Assembly (NCBI GenBank): GCA_002352665.1
Contig: DEIV01000006.1
Span: forward strand, 1 to 40,188
Source of the DNA: Flavobacteriaceae bacterium UBA2765
GTDB taxonomy: Bacteria; Bacteroidota; Bacteroidia; Flavobacteriales; Flavobacteriaceae
Length of the DNA stretch: 40,188 nt
Direction: 5' to 3'
Part shown: piece after piece, positions 16,431 through 24,060 of the stretch
Layout of the letters: each line of letters starts with the position of its first letter
Position numbering within the stretch: position 1 is the first letter of the stretch
The notes under the pieces: generated by a model
The model's database searches: none
What the model was told of the DNA's origin: nothing
The model's input: only the letters and a program-made list of their open reading frames with translations
Made by a program: the position numbers and the translations under genes

Positions 16431-19334
16431 TTATTCTTTAATATAATAACAACCACCTTCTGTTTTATCTGGTGTAAATGCACGTTTAAACCAAAGTGGC
16501 CTTCTTTCACCATTAGGTCCTGGAGCAGGTCTTGTCATAGCCAGCCATTCTTTATAAATTTCATGTGACTTATTAGTATCTACAAAAATATCACCATAAT
16601 TTTCTCCTGGTAATGGTTTTTCAATTCTAACTCTTTGATGCCAAGTGTGCATACCACTAATTGGATCAGGATGAACCGCATGTGTAATATTTTGATGTAC
16701 ACCACCATCTTTCCAGAAAATTCGTTTAGAGTCTTTATCGCTCGATTCAAATGGTTTCACACCTGCAATGGTATTCATTTTCCAACCACCATTACCATCA
16801 CCCTCAATATTAACTGTATTTGTTGCCCAACGATTTCCTATTTTGTCTTGTGGTCTTCTCCAGCGGCCAATATGATGTGAACAAGCCACAACCCCAGGTT
16901 TCATAGATTGGGTTACCCAAACCTTATCGATAAAATAACCAATATCCGTATTCATTTTAACCAAATCTCCTGTTTTGAATCCCCATTTAGCCGCATCATC
17001 TGGATGCATCCAAATCGGATTTCTATTAGATATCTCTACCAACCATTTTGCATTACCCGAACGTGAATGTATTAAAGTGGGTAATCTAAAAGTGGGTACC
17101 AATACATATTCTCCCTTTGATTTATCTAACACATCATTGTGAATATGCGATTTTATATAAGCCGGTGTAGCATATTCGGGCCATTTCCAATCGACCATAG
17201 TTTGTGAATAAAATTCATTTTTACGCGATGGTGTTGGAAAACCTACTACTGCTTGCCCATCTATCATCACGCCAATGTCTTTTCCTCCTTTACGGATAAC
17301 TCCATTTACCGGATCAATATCAGCACCTTTTAATTTCTCTTCAGAAACGGGTCGTTCATTCATTTTATATGATTCCCCTTTTTCAATTTCATAAGCACCA
17401 TATTTTTTCATATATTCCAATGCAGCAAATTGACCGGTAAACCCATCTTTAGCCGCGACTTCATTTAATCCGTCAATGCGTTCAAAAATATATTGGTAAT
17501 ATTCATCTATTGTAATTTTTTCTCCAGGTCTGTAAGGAGATTCAAATGTTTTTCTAATTCCCATACTTCCATCAGGATCTATACGCCAAGACAATTCAAT
17601 CCAAAACTCATCTTCTTCCCATACCTCACCTGGATTTGCTTCATAAGTAAACTCTACAGGATTACCATTTCTACGAGCTGCTTCTCGCAACACGGGTTGA
17701 CGGAAAGCGACCCAAGTACCACCATGAGTAGCATAAGAATTGATATCATGACGTTCAGATGCTAATCCCATTGGCAATACAAAATCAGCATGAAAAGCAG
17801 TTTCATTCCAGGTTGGTGTTAATGCAGTATGGAGACCAAACTTAGATTCATCCATAAACATTTCCATCCAAGTAAATCCGTCAGGGTAAGTCCAAACCGG
17901 ATTAAACACTCTGGAGAAATATACATCCATTTTACCTCTGCCTTCTTTTAAGAAATGTGGTAATAACTGACTCATTTCAAAGAATGCTAATGGATATTCT
18001 TTAGGGAAGTGTAATTCGTTCCAAACTTTTTGAGGTTTTGGTGGATTTGGCTGTGTTGGAGAAAATTTATTCCATGAATTTGGAGATGTTCCTCCTTTTG
18101 CCCCAACAGCCCCGGTTAATACTGTTAAGAAATGTAAACATCTGGCAACTGCCCAACCACCAAGATTAGAAGCACCGGCTGCACGCCAGTTATGCGATGC
18201 AAAACGTTCTCCTGCCTCACCAATTTTATGTGCAATCTCAACAATCATTTCTTTTTTAACACCCGATTCTTTCTCTGCATATTCAGGTGTAAATTCCTTA
18301 TACTCCTCAATCATTGCAACAATGTAATTCTCAAATGTTACTGCCTTATCACTATGACGAGCCATAAGATATTCTTGCCAGTTTGTCCAGTTTTCTAAAT
18401 ATTCTCTATTGTATAAACCTTCTTCTAAAATAATAAGCGCCATAGCCAATAAAACGGCTGCTTCTGTGCCCGGATAAGATGGCATCCAATAATCGGACAT
18501 AGATGCGGTATTAGACAAACGCGGATCCATAGTTGCCAATTTAGCACCTTTCATTTTTCCCTCAATAATACGTTGTGCATGCGGATTAAAATAATGCCCT
18601 GACTCTAAATGAGCGGAAACCAATAAAATAAATTTTGCATTAGAATGATCTGGCGAAGGTCTATCATATCCATACCAAATATTATATCCAAAACGTGCCC
18701 CAGATGAACAGATATTTGTATGAGAATTATGACCATCAATGCCCCAGCCTTGTAAAACCCAATTCATGAATTTTTCATGCCCCGGACGCCCAACATGATA
18801 GGCAATTTCATTATGACGATCTTCTTGAATTGCTTTTCTAATTCTAGCGGCTATGGTATCTAAGGCTTCATCCCAAGAAATACGTTCCCAATCTCCATCT
18901 CCTCGTTTTCCTTTTCGTTTTAACGGAAATAAAATACGATCAGGATCTGTAATTTGATTAATGGTTGCTGGTCCTTTTGCACAATTTCTACCTCTTGAAC
19001 CCGGATGATGTGGATTACCTTCTAACTTCACCACCTCTTGTGTTTCCTTATTTATAAATGCGGTTAAGCCACAAGCAGATTCACAATTAAAACAAGTTGT
19101 TGGTACAATTTGATACGTAGTTTTTTCTTTCTTAGGCCAAACTTTTGGATTATATTCTACCCAATTATCCCATTTTTCTGGTGGCGGAAAATTTTCATAC
19201 ATTGAGGCCACTTCTTCGTCAGAAAATTGACGCATATCGCCATCAAACTCTTGGTATTTTTCTTTATGTAAATTTGGAATGATTCCTAATTTTTCTGCAA
19301 CTCCTTCAATGAAGGATGGTTTTTTGTAACCCAT
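16431..19334 (-). CDS. soeA: SoeA-like molybdopterin oxidoreductase (sulfite dehydrogenase)
   Basis: A 967-residue molybdo-bis-PGD enzyme of the DMSO reductase family. An N-terminal [4Fe-4S] site is formed by Cys81, Cys84, Cys88 and Cys118 (CFNCESAC, NCAKGP). Cys209 in HTNICSSGARFGY is a likely molybdenum ligand. There is no Tat signal, so the catalytic site is cytoplasmic, as in the sulfite-oxidising SoeA; polysulfide and thiosulfate reductases of this family are normally exported. The length matches SoeA. It would oxidise sulfite to sulfate, with electrons going to the SoeBC-like protein encoded upstream. Polysulfide reductase activity cannot be excluded by sequence alone. Confidence 0.85.
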   Translation of the reverse strand: MGYKKPSFIEGVAEKLGIIPNLHKEKYQEFDGDMRQFSDEEVASMYENFPPPEKWDNWVEYNPKVWPKKEKTTYQIVPTTCFNCESACGLTAFINKETQEVVKLEGNPHHPGSRGRNCAKGPATINQITDPDRILFPLKRKGKRGDGDWERISWDEALDTIAARIRKAIQEDRHNEIAYHVGRPGHEKFMNWVLQGWGIDGHNSHTNICSSGARFGYNIWYGYDRPSPDHSNAKFILLVSAHLESGHYFNPHAQRIIEGKMKGAKLATMDPRLSNTASMSDYWMPSYPGTEAAVLLAMALIILEEGLYNREYLENWTNWQEYLMARHSDKAVTFENYIVAMIEEYKEFTPEYAEKESGVKKEMIVEIAHKIGEAGERFASHNWRAAGASNLGGWAVARCLHFLTVLTGAVGAKGGTSPNSWNKFSPTQPNPPKPQKVWNELHFPKEYPLAFFEMSQLLPHFLKEGRGKMDVYFSRVFNPVWTYPDGFTWMEMFMDESKFGLHTALTPTWNETAFHADFVLPMGLASERHDINSYATHGGTWVAFRQPVLREAARRNGNPVEFTYEANPGEVWEEDEFWIELSWRIDPDGSMGIRKTFESPYRPGEKITIDEYYQYIFERIDGLNEVAAKDGFTGQFAALEYMKKYGAYEIEKGESYKMNERPVSEEKLKGADIDPVNGVIRKGGKDIGVMIDGQAVVGFPTPSRKNEFYSQTMVDWKWPEYATPAYIKSHIHNDVLDKSKGEYVLVPTFRLPTLIHSRSGNAKWLVEISNRNPIWMHPDDAAKWGFKTGDLVKMNTDIGYFIDKVWVTQSMKPGVVACSHHIGRWRRPQDKIGNRWATNTVNIEGDGNGGWKMNTIAGVKPFESSDKDSKRIFWKDGGVHQNITHAVHPDPISGMHTWHQRVRIEKPLPGENYGDIFVDTNKSHEIYKEWLAMTRPAPGPNGERRPLWFKRAFTPDKTEGGCYYIKE

Positions 19335-19358
19335 AATCTTTTATTTTTCTTTGAGTGT

Positions 19359-19434
19359 CTTTGTGATTTCTTTGTGTCCCTTTGTGGAATAGTTGTTACA
19401 CTAAGATTCACAAAGTAAAAGAAGATTCACAAAG
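19359..19434. repeat. CTTTGTG repeat cluster between soeBC and soeA
   Basis: CTTTGTG occurs at 19359-19365, 19370-19376 and 19380-19386, and its complement CACAAAG at 19409-19415 and 19428-19434. Together they can fold into an imperfect hairpin in the soeBC-soeA message. Related CACAAAG sequence lies upstream of the DUF1835 gene, near 30511-30517. Confidence 0.5.
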
Positions 19435-19440
19435 GATCTA

Positions 19441-21057
19441 TTATGCTAATGGTATTCTTTGTGGTGCCTCAATCCATATTTTTTCTGTGGCATAAATTCC
19501 AATTAGAACTAATGCTGCAGATACCACTAACAATGTTGCACTTGGTGCCACTAATAATAGTACCAATGGTAAAACATTTCCGACAAGAACTACAACAAAC
19601 CAAAACAGATTTTTATATTTTCCTTTTATAATCATTTCAACTACAGCATGAGCTGATGTTGAAGGATGTGTTATTGTTAATTCTGTAACCATAGTAAATA
19701 AGTTTACTATTAGTGCTACTATCAATGTCAATTTTAAAATTGACATCCAATTTTCTATTCCTGTAAATAAAGAAACCAAGACAAATATCGCTACTCCTGC
19801 CATAATACTATGCACTAACATATGTAATGGTAAAGTTGGACTTTGCCAGAAATCTCTTCCTTTTGCTTGTGCAAATAGGAAGGCTGTATAAATAGCTAAC
19901 ATTATGGAAAAGAAAGCAGTAATCCACAATAAAACACTTTCTCCTGCTTTTATTTTAAAGAAAGTCATAGCTCCCCATAGCGTAACTAACAAACCAAAAA
20001 TAGTAATAATGTAACCCCCTTTTACCAACCACGATTTCCATTGTGGACGTAACAATACGTTTAAAAAACGGTCAGGCCTATCTAAATCCATCACCAAAAA
20101 CAATCCGGTTAACGACAAGAATACCAATGAGATTCCTGCTGACCAAAGTTTGGTTGTATCTGAAACCTCATAACCTAATATTATTGCTAAAAACGGTATT
20201 AAAAATGCACCGGCGGCAATGGCTTTTGTCATTACATAAGCCGACACTTCCCAACCCCAAAGAATACCTTTGTCTGGTGTATCATAAACCCTTCGTGCTT
20301 TTCCGTTAAGCACATCGATATAATTTGGGTTTTCATTTTCATTTTTATGATAAGCAGATTGCATATCATTGTCAAGCGTCATTTGTAACAGATTTACATC
20401 ATCATTAGAATTAACCATTTTTTCAGCTGCTTTAGCAAAATGACCAACACCTCTTGCTTGAGAATTCCATAAAAAGTCTCCGGACTTATCTGTTGCTTCA
20501 GGATTTAAAGAAGAATAATCACCATCAATATAATACAGATTAGGATTAGTCCCTTTTTCCGGTTTACGTACAGTTACTTGTTCTCGGGCTAATAATTGAG
20601 AAATCTCAGTAAGTGGATTTTCCATATCACCGGCAATAATTGCATGTTCTGGACAAACGGTAACACAAGCAGGTTCACGACCAACTTCTATTCTGTGAGC
20701 ACAATAATTACACTTTGCAGCTGTATTATTATCAGGATCAATATATAAGGCATCATAAGGACATGCTTGCATACAAGACTTACAACCAATGCACCGGTTG
20801 TTATCAAAATCTACAATGCCATCTTCACGTGTATACAATGCTTCTACCGGACAAATCTCAACGCAAGGAGCATCTGTACAATGATTACATCGCATTACTG
20901 AAAAAATTCTACGTGTATTTGGAAATTCTCCCTTTTCTACCTGCTTAACATAAGTTCTGTTAACTCCAACTGCTACATCATGTTCACTTTTACAGGCAGT
21001 TGTACAAGCGTGACAACCAATACATTTTCGATTGTCAATAATAAATCCGTACTTCAT
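19441..21057 (-). CDS. soeBC: fused SoeB-SoeC: four-cluster ferredoxin plus NrfD-type membrane anchor
   Basis: A 538-residue fusion. Residues 1-190 carry four cysteine groups for [4Fe-4S] clusters (CIGCHACTTAC, CNHCTDAPCVEICP, CIGCKSCMQACP and CNYCAHRIEVGREPACVTVCP). After a linker, residues about 265-538 form an NrfD/DmsC-type anchor with about eight helices and the motif DLDRPDRFLNVLLRPQWKSW. SoeB and SoeC are usually separate proteins of about 235 and 320 residues; their sum is close to this length. The protein would take electrons from SoeA and reduce membrane quinone. It is first in the soeBC-soeA operon and has a perfect GTAAC operator. Confidence 0.9.
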   Translation of the reverse strand: MKYGFIIDNRKCIGCHACTTACKSEHDVAVGVNRTYVKQVEKGEFPNTRRIFSVMRCNHCTDAPCVEICPVEALYTREDGIVDFDNNRCIGCKSCMQACPYDALYIDPDNNTAAKCNYCAHRIEVGREPACVTVCPEHAIIAGDMENPLTEISQLLAREQVTVRKPEKGTNPNLYYIDGDYSSLNPEATDKSGDFLWNSQARGVGHFAKAAEKMVNSNDDVNLLQMTLDNDMQSAYHKNENENPNYIDVLNGKARRVYDTPDKGILWGWEVSAYVMTKAIAAGAFLIPFLAIILGYEVSDTTKLWSAGISLVFLSLTGLFLVMDLDRPDRFLNVLLRPQWKSWLVKGGYIITIFGLLVTLWGAMTFFKIKAGESVLLWITAFFSIMLAIYTAFLFAQAKGRDFWQSPTLPLHMLVHSIMAGVAIFVLVSLFTGIENWMSILKLTLIVALIVNLFTMVTELTITHPSTSAHAVVEMIIKGKYKNLFWFVVVLVGNVLPLVLLLVAPSATLLVVSAALVLIGIYATEKIWIEAPQRIPLA

Positions 21058-21106
21058 TTATTTTGGTTTGTTTTTGTCTCTTGACTTAAAGTATGAGCTA
21101 GATGTT

Positions 21107-21149
21107 CAAAGTTAATCAAAATACTTATCCAATTTGTAACTTTTGTTAC
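21107..21149 (-). promoter_or_regulatory. soeBC promoter with perfect Crp/Fnr-type operator
   Basis: GTAAC-TTTT-GTTAC is at 21136-21149 and the -7 box TAACTTTG (minus strand) at 21107-21114, with centres 32 bp apart. The site lies in the divergent gap shared with moaD, but its spacing to the moaD -7 box is 50 bp, so it fits soeBC better. Confidence 0.78.
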
Positions 21150-21188
21150 TTAATTAGGTGAAAAAGTCTATTTATCACTAAAACTTTT

Positions 21189-21196
21189 TACATTTG
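21189..21196 (+). promoter_or_regulatory. moaD -7 box directly before the start codon
   Basis: TACATTTG matches TAnnTTTG and ends 5 bp before the moaD ATG at 21202. Transcription would begin at or next to the start codon, implying a leaderless message. No purine-rich ribosome binding site is seen. Confidence 0.45.
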
Positions 21197-21201
21197 TATC
21201 T

Positions 21202-21444
21202 ATGAAAATTTCTGTTTTACTTTTTGGAATTTTAAAAGATATTATTGGAGAAAATACTGTATCGATAGAGGTAGTATCTCCGTCTAATATAAAAGATGTT
21301 AAACTACAATTTCTAAAAAAGTATCCTAAATTAATTGCGTATCAAAACTTTTCAGTAGCTGTTAATGAGGCATATGAAAATGATAGTTATAATATAAAAG
21401 AAAATGATGTTCTAGCATTGATCCCTCCAGTAAGTGGGGGATAA
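21202..21444 (+). CDS. moaD: molybdopterin synthase sulfur carrier subunit
   Basis: An 80-residue ubiquitin-fold protein ending in the Gly-Gly tail (PPVSGG), which is adenylated and then thiocarboxylated before it gives sulfur to precursor Z. MoaE is encoded 0.5 kb downstream on the same strand, and the probable activating enzyme (MoeB/ThiF-like) is at 29350-30477. It is divergent from soeBC, whose partner SoeA needs the cofactor. Confidence 0.93.
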   Translation: MKISVLLFGILKDIIGENTVSIEVVSPSNIKDVKLQFLKKYPKLIAYQNFSVAVNEAYENDSYNIKENDVLALIPPVSGG

Positions 21445-21480
21445 TTCCATCCCAAACTAAAGCTTCGCTAGGTAATCACT

Positions 21481-21499
21481 ATTAAAGCAGTGCTTTAAT
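21481..21499 (+). terminator. hairpin terminator after moaD
   Basis: ATTAAAGCA (21481-21489) and TGCTTTAAT (21491-21499) form a perfect 9-bp stem around one G, followed by a short T run. Confidence 0.6.
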
Positions 21500-21610
21500 T
21501 TTGTTAATCCAAAAGGAAGGGAACTTAAGATGTGAAAAGTTTAGCTTTAAGTAATAAAATTTACATTTCGGGAAAATTGAATGAAGCTAAATACCTGATA
21601 GGCAATAAGT

Positions 21611-21883
21611 CTACCGTAAATATTTTTTATCAATATAAAAAGTGCCAAAAGGAATCACAGAAGCAGCTAGTATCATCCAAAAAGTTTTGGAATTCCAATT
21701 CAAGTCAGATTTTAATAAAAATGCCAATATTACATAAGCTACAAATAGTAAACCGTGGGGCATACCTAACATTTTTACATAAGATTCGTCATTGCCCAAA
21801 TACTTAATAGGTACTGCAATAAACAATAATATAATATAGGATAAACCTTCTAAAATAGATACTACTCTAAATGAATTTTTCAT
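21611..21883 (-). CDS. DUF3817 membrane protein
   Basis: A 90-residue protein with three membrane helices. The motif EGLSYIILL near the N-terminus and KMLGMPHGLLFVAY in the middle are characteristic of DUF3817. Function unknown. It lies inverted between moaD and moaE. A -7 box TACTTTTG (minus strand, 21906-21913) precedes its start. Confidence 0.85.
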   Translation of the reverse strand: MKNSFRVVSILEGLSYIILLFIAVPIKYLGNDESYVKMLGMPHGLLFVAYVILAFLLKSDLNWNSKTFWMILAASVIPFGTFYIDKKYLR

Positions 21884-21951
21884 TTTTTGTTATATTTTAA
21901 GTCTGCAAAAGTACATTTAGATTTCCTAACTTTGTAATCTTAGTTTTAAAA

Positions 21952-22377
21952 ATGATAGAAAACACCTCAATATTAATTACAAGCCAAAAATTAAATTTAC
22001 AGGATTGTTATGATTTTGTGCAAGATGCTTCTTGTGGTGGTATAGCCCAATTTGTGGGAACGGTAAGAAATAAAACTCAAGATAAGTCGGTTATATTATT
22101 AGATTTTTCAACTTATAAACCCATGGCAATTAAAGAAATGCAAAAAATAGCCAACAAGGCTTTAGCCGATTTTGATATTTTAAAAATAGCCATTCATCAT
22201 GCTGAAGGGGAGTTGAAAATAGGTGATATTCCTGTAATCATTAGTGTTTCGTCTCCTCATAGAAAAGCGGCTTTTGAGGCTTGTCAATTTGCCATTGACA
22301 CCTTAAAAGAAACCGTGCCTATTTGGAAAAAAGAACATTTTGAAGATGGTGAAGTTTGGGTAAATACACATCCGTAA
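21952..22377 (+). CDS. moaE: molybdopterin synthase catalytic subunit
   Basis: A 141-residue MoaE. The conserved blocks GGIAQFVGTVRNKTQ (residues 29-43), IHHAEGELKIGD and SVSSPHRKAAFEAC are present, as is WKKEHFEDGEVWV near the C-terminus, which holds the catalytic lysine. With MoaD it inserts two sulfurs to make molybdopterin. A -7 box TAACTTTG is at 21927-21934, giving a short leader. Confidence 0.95.
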   Translation: MIENTSILITSQKLNLQDCYDFVQDASCGGIAQFVGTVRNKTQDKSVILLDFSTYKPMAIKEMQKIANKALADFDILKIAIHHAEGELKIGDIPVIISVSSPHRKAAFEACQFAIDTLKETVPIWKKEHFEDGEVWVNTHP

Positions 22378-22432
22378 GAAGATCATCCTAAGTTCCTTCT
22401 AGAAAGAAGAAAATTATAATTAAAAAAAAGAA

Positions 22433-23053
22433 ATGAGATTAAGCTTTACTTTCCTATTTATTTTTAGCCTTATATTTTCTTGCAAAAAGGCTAAACCTAA
22501 TGCTTTCGTAGTTGACAATGTTATCAAAGCTAACATTGTTAAGACTAAAGATTATGCTAAAGAAATAACACACCTTAAAGACTACGCCAAACAACACCAC
22601 TATAATCAAGATATTGCATTAATGATAGACTATTCTTTACATAGTGGCTATCAACGTTTTTTCGTAGTTGATTTAAAGAACAATGAAATCATTAAAAAAG
22701 GGTTGGTTTGTCATGGCGGAGCAAAAGGAAAAAATAATAGTGGAATTCCAACGGTATTTGGTAATGTAAATGAGAGTCATTGTACATCTTTAGGTATGGC
22801 AGTTGTTGGTAAAAGAGATTATAGTAGTTGGGGTAAAAATTATAAATATTGGCTTGACGGATTAGAGGATTCAAATACCAATATGCGTAAAAGAGTGGTT
22901 GTACTACATGCCTGGGAAGGTGTTGATGATAAGGAAATTTACCCTAATATTTTAGCCGTAAGTTGGGGTTGTCCAACGGTATCTATCCAATTTTTAGATG
23001 ACTTGGACACTATTTTAAAAGAAAATGAAAAAGTGTTGTTGTATTCTTTTTAA
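22433..23053 (+). CDS. murein L,D-transpeptidase-like lipoprotein
   Basis: A 206-residue protein with a lipoprotein signal (FIFSLIFSC, Cys near residue 17). The domain is of the YkuD-related type common in Bacteroidetes: CHGGAKGKNNSGIPTVFGN, then LHAWEGVD and an SWGCPTVS catalytic-cysteine motif near residue 179. The SWGCPTVS motif replaces the canonical HGxx...SxGCxR. It probably acts on peptidoglycan stem peptides in the periplasm. It lies 55 bp after moaE on the same strand; no functional link to MoCo synthesis is evident. Confidence 0.87.
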   Translation: MRLSFTFLFIFSLIFSCKKAKPNAFVVDNVIKANIVKTKDYAKEITHLKDYAKQHHYNQDIALMIDYSLHSGYQRFFVVDLKNNEIIKKGLVCHGGAKGKNNSGIPTVFGNVNESHCTSLGMAVVGKRDYSSWGKNYKYWLDGLEDSNTNMRKRVVVLHAWEGVDDKEIYPNILAVSWGCPTVSIQFLDDLDTILKENEKVLLYSF

Positions 23054-23075
23054 GTTCATTTTCAACTCGGTAATC

Positions 23076-23267
23076 TTATAATAATTCTTCTGGATTTAAT
23101 TCTACCAATTTTGCTATGATTCTTAATCTATCTAGGGTTAATTTTGTTTTACCACATTCTAATTTACAATAAGCACGTTGGCTAATACCCAATTGTAAGC
23201 CCATATAATCTTGACTATAGCCTTTTTCTAATCTTGCTGTTTTAATCTTTTCAATTGTTTTTTTCAT
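23076..23267 (-). CDS. small XRE-family regulator
   Basis: A 63-residue, single-domain helix-turn-helix protein: ARLEKGYSQDYMGLQLGISQRAYCKLECGKTKLTLDRL, with the recognition helix around SQRAYCKLE. It is all DNA-binding domain, like phage- or toxin-type XRE repressors. Directly upstream of its start lie five 13-bp tandem repeats, and a 29-bp palindrome follows further upstream. It is divergent from the secreted-peptide operon and is the obvious candidate regulator of it. Confidence 0.9.
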   Translation of the reverse strand: MKKTIEKIKTARLEKGYSQDYMGLQLGISQRAYCKLECGKTKLTLDRLRIIAKLVELNPEELL

Positions 23268-23276
23268 AGTTTAGCT

Positions 23277-23353
23277 CTTAAGAAGCAGTTTTAAGAAGTA
23301 GTTTTAAGAAGTAGTTTTAAGAAGTAGTTTTAAGAAGTAGTTTTAAGAAGTAG
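23277..23353. repeat. 13-bp tandem repeats before the XRE gene
   Basis: Five perfect copies of TTTTAAGAAGTAG (23289-23353) follow one degenerate copy (23277-23288). They end about 10 bp upstream of the XRE start codon. They may be an array of operator sites or a slippage-prone promoter tract. Confidence 0.9.
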
Positions 23354-23499
23354 TAAATGATTTAGCTTGATTAACTAATATATATTACTACTATTTATAC
23401 TCTTATAAGTGCTTATACTTTCTTAAAATAATTCACTCGCGACAGTTCAAATATATACTTTTTTAAATACAATTGCAAAGAACATAAGATTTTTGTATA

Positions 23500-23528
23500 C
23501 CTAAAAGTTCTAATTTAGAACTTTTAGG
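23500..23528. promoter_or_regulatory. 29-bp near-perfect palindrome, candidate operator
   Basis: CTAAAAGTTCTAA and TTAGAACTTTTAG surround a central T, with one more C-G pair outside, giving 14-bp arms. It sits mid-way in the 410-bp divergent gap (23268-23677) between the XRE gene and the peptide gene. It has no T run, so an operator is likelier than a terminator. Confidence 0.55.
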
Positions 23529-23567
23529 GTATTGTATGGTATAATTATTATTTTGATGTTTGTAGAA

Positions 23568-23575
23568 TACTTTTG
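23568..23575 (+). promoter_or_regulatory. -7 box for the secreted-peptide operon
   Basis: TACTTTTG matches TAnnTTTG about 100 bp before the peptide start. This gives a leader of roughly 95 nt. The rest of the gap shows nothing beyond the tandem repeats and palindrome listed separately. Confidence 0.45.
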
Positions 23576-23677
23576 CAAAAGTTGGATAATTCAATAAAAT
23601 GAAATCCCCAAAAGGTCAGAATAACTAAAAACAGTGACTTTAAAACCTGTAATTAGTAACATTAAAACAAATTTATC

Positions 23678-23938
23678 ATGAATAAAATGAAAAAAATTAT
23701 AATAATCCTTACTGTTATGTTTAGCTTTGCTTATGCTGGCTCTGCACTTAATAACGAAGAAGCTGTTATGAATTCAGGCAATAATGAAGTTATTCCTGTC
23801 ATTGAAAATACAGGATTTATTTCTGAAGTCCCAGTTTTTAAACAAGTTCCTTGTTCAAATGTCTTTGATGTTTGTGACACAGTTTTTCCTAATGACTTCG
23901 GATTATTTGATGCTTGTATGGTAGTAAACGGCTGTTAG
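23678..23938 (+). CDS. secreted four-cysteine peptide
   Basis: An 86-residue protein. Residues 1-20 are a signal peptide (KKIIIILTVMFSFAYA, cleavage probably after AYA). The mature part is acidic, and its last 28 residues hold four cysteines (59, 66, 80 and 86, the last residue), enough for two disulfides. The second codon choice MKKIII at residue 4 is also possible. I recognise no family. It is followed by a GLPGLI protein and a large outer-membrane receptor on the same strand, so it may be exported or presented by them. Confidence 0.65.
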   Translation: MNKMKKIIIILTVMFSFAYAGSALNNEEAVMNSGNNEVIPVIENTGFISEVPVFKQVPCSNVFDVCDTVFPNDFGLFDACMVVNGC

Positions 23939-23949
23939 AAATAAACTAA

Positions 23950-24045
23950 TTTTCTTTGAAAATCTAAACATATTTAGTAAATTACAATTTTTTATTTACT
24001 AATAAAAGTTTCATCTACTACTTGAATTTAGATTTTCAAAGAAAA
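23950..24045 (+). repeat. 19-bp perfect inverted repeat between peptide and GLPGLI genes
   Basis: TTTTCTTTGAAAATCTAAA (23950-23968) is the exact complement of 24027-24045. The 58-nt loop spans most of the gap. In the transcript it would form a long stem just after the peptide stop, able to act as an attenuator or 3' stabiliser. Confidence 0.75.
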
Positions 24046-24060
24046 ATTTCAAAGAAAATT

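Noticed and set aside
21532..21807. 91-codon plus-strand frame opposite DUF3817
   Set aside because: It starts at a non-ATG codon and runs antisense to a recognised family.
23277..23353. Possible CRISPR array
   Set aside because: The 13-bp units are directly adjacent with no spacers and are too short.
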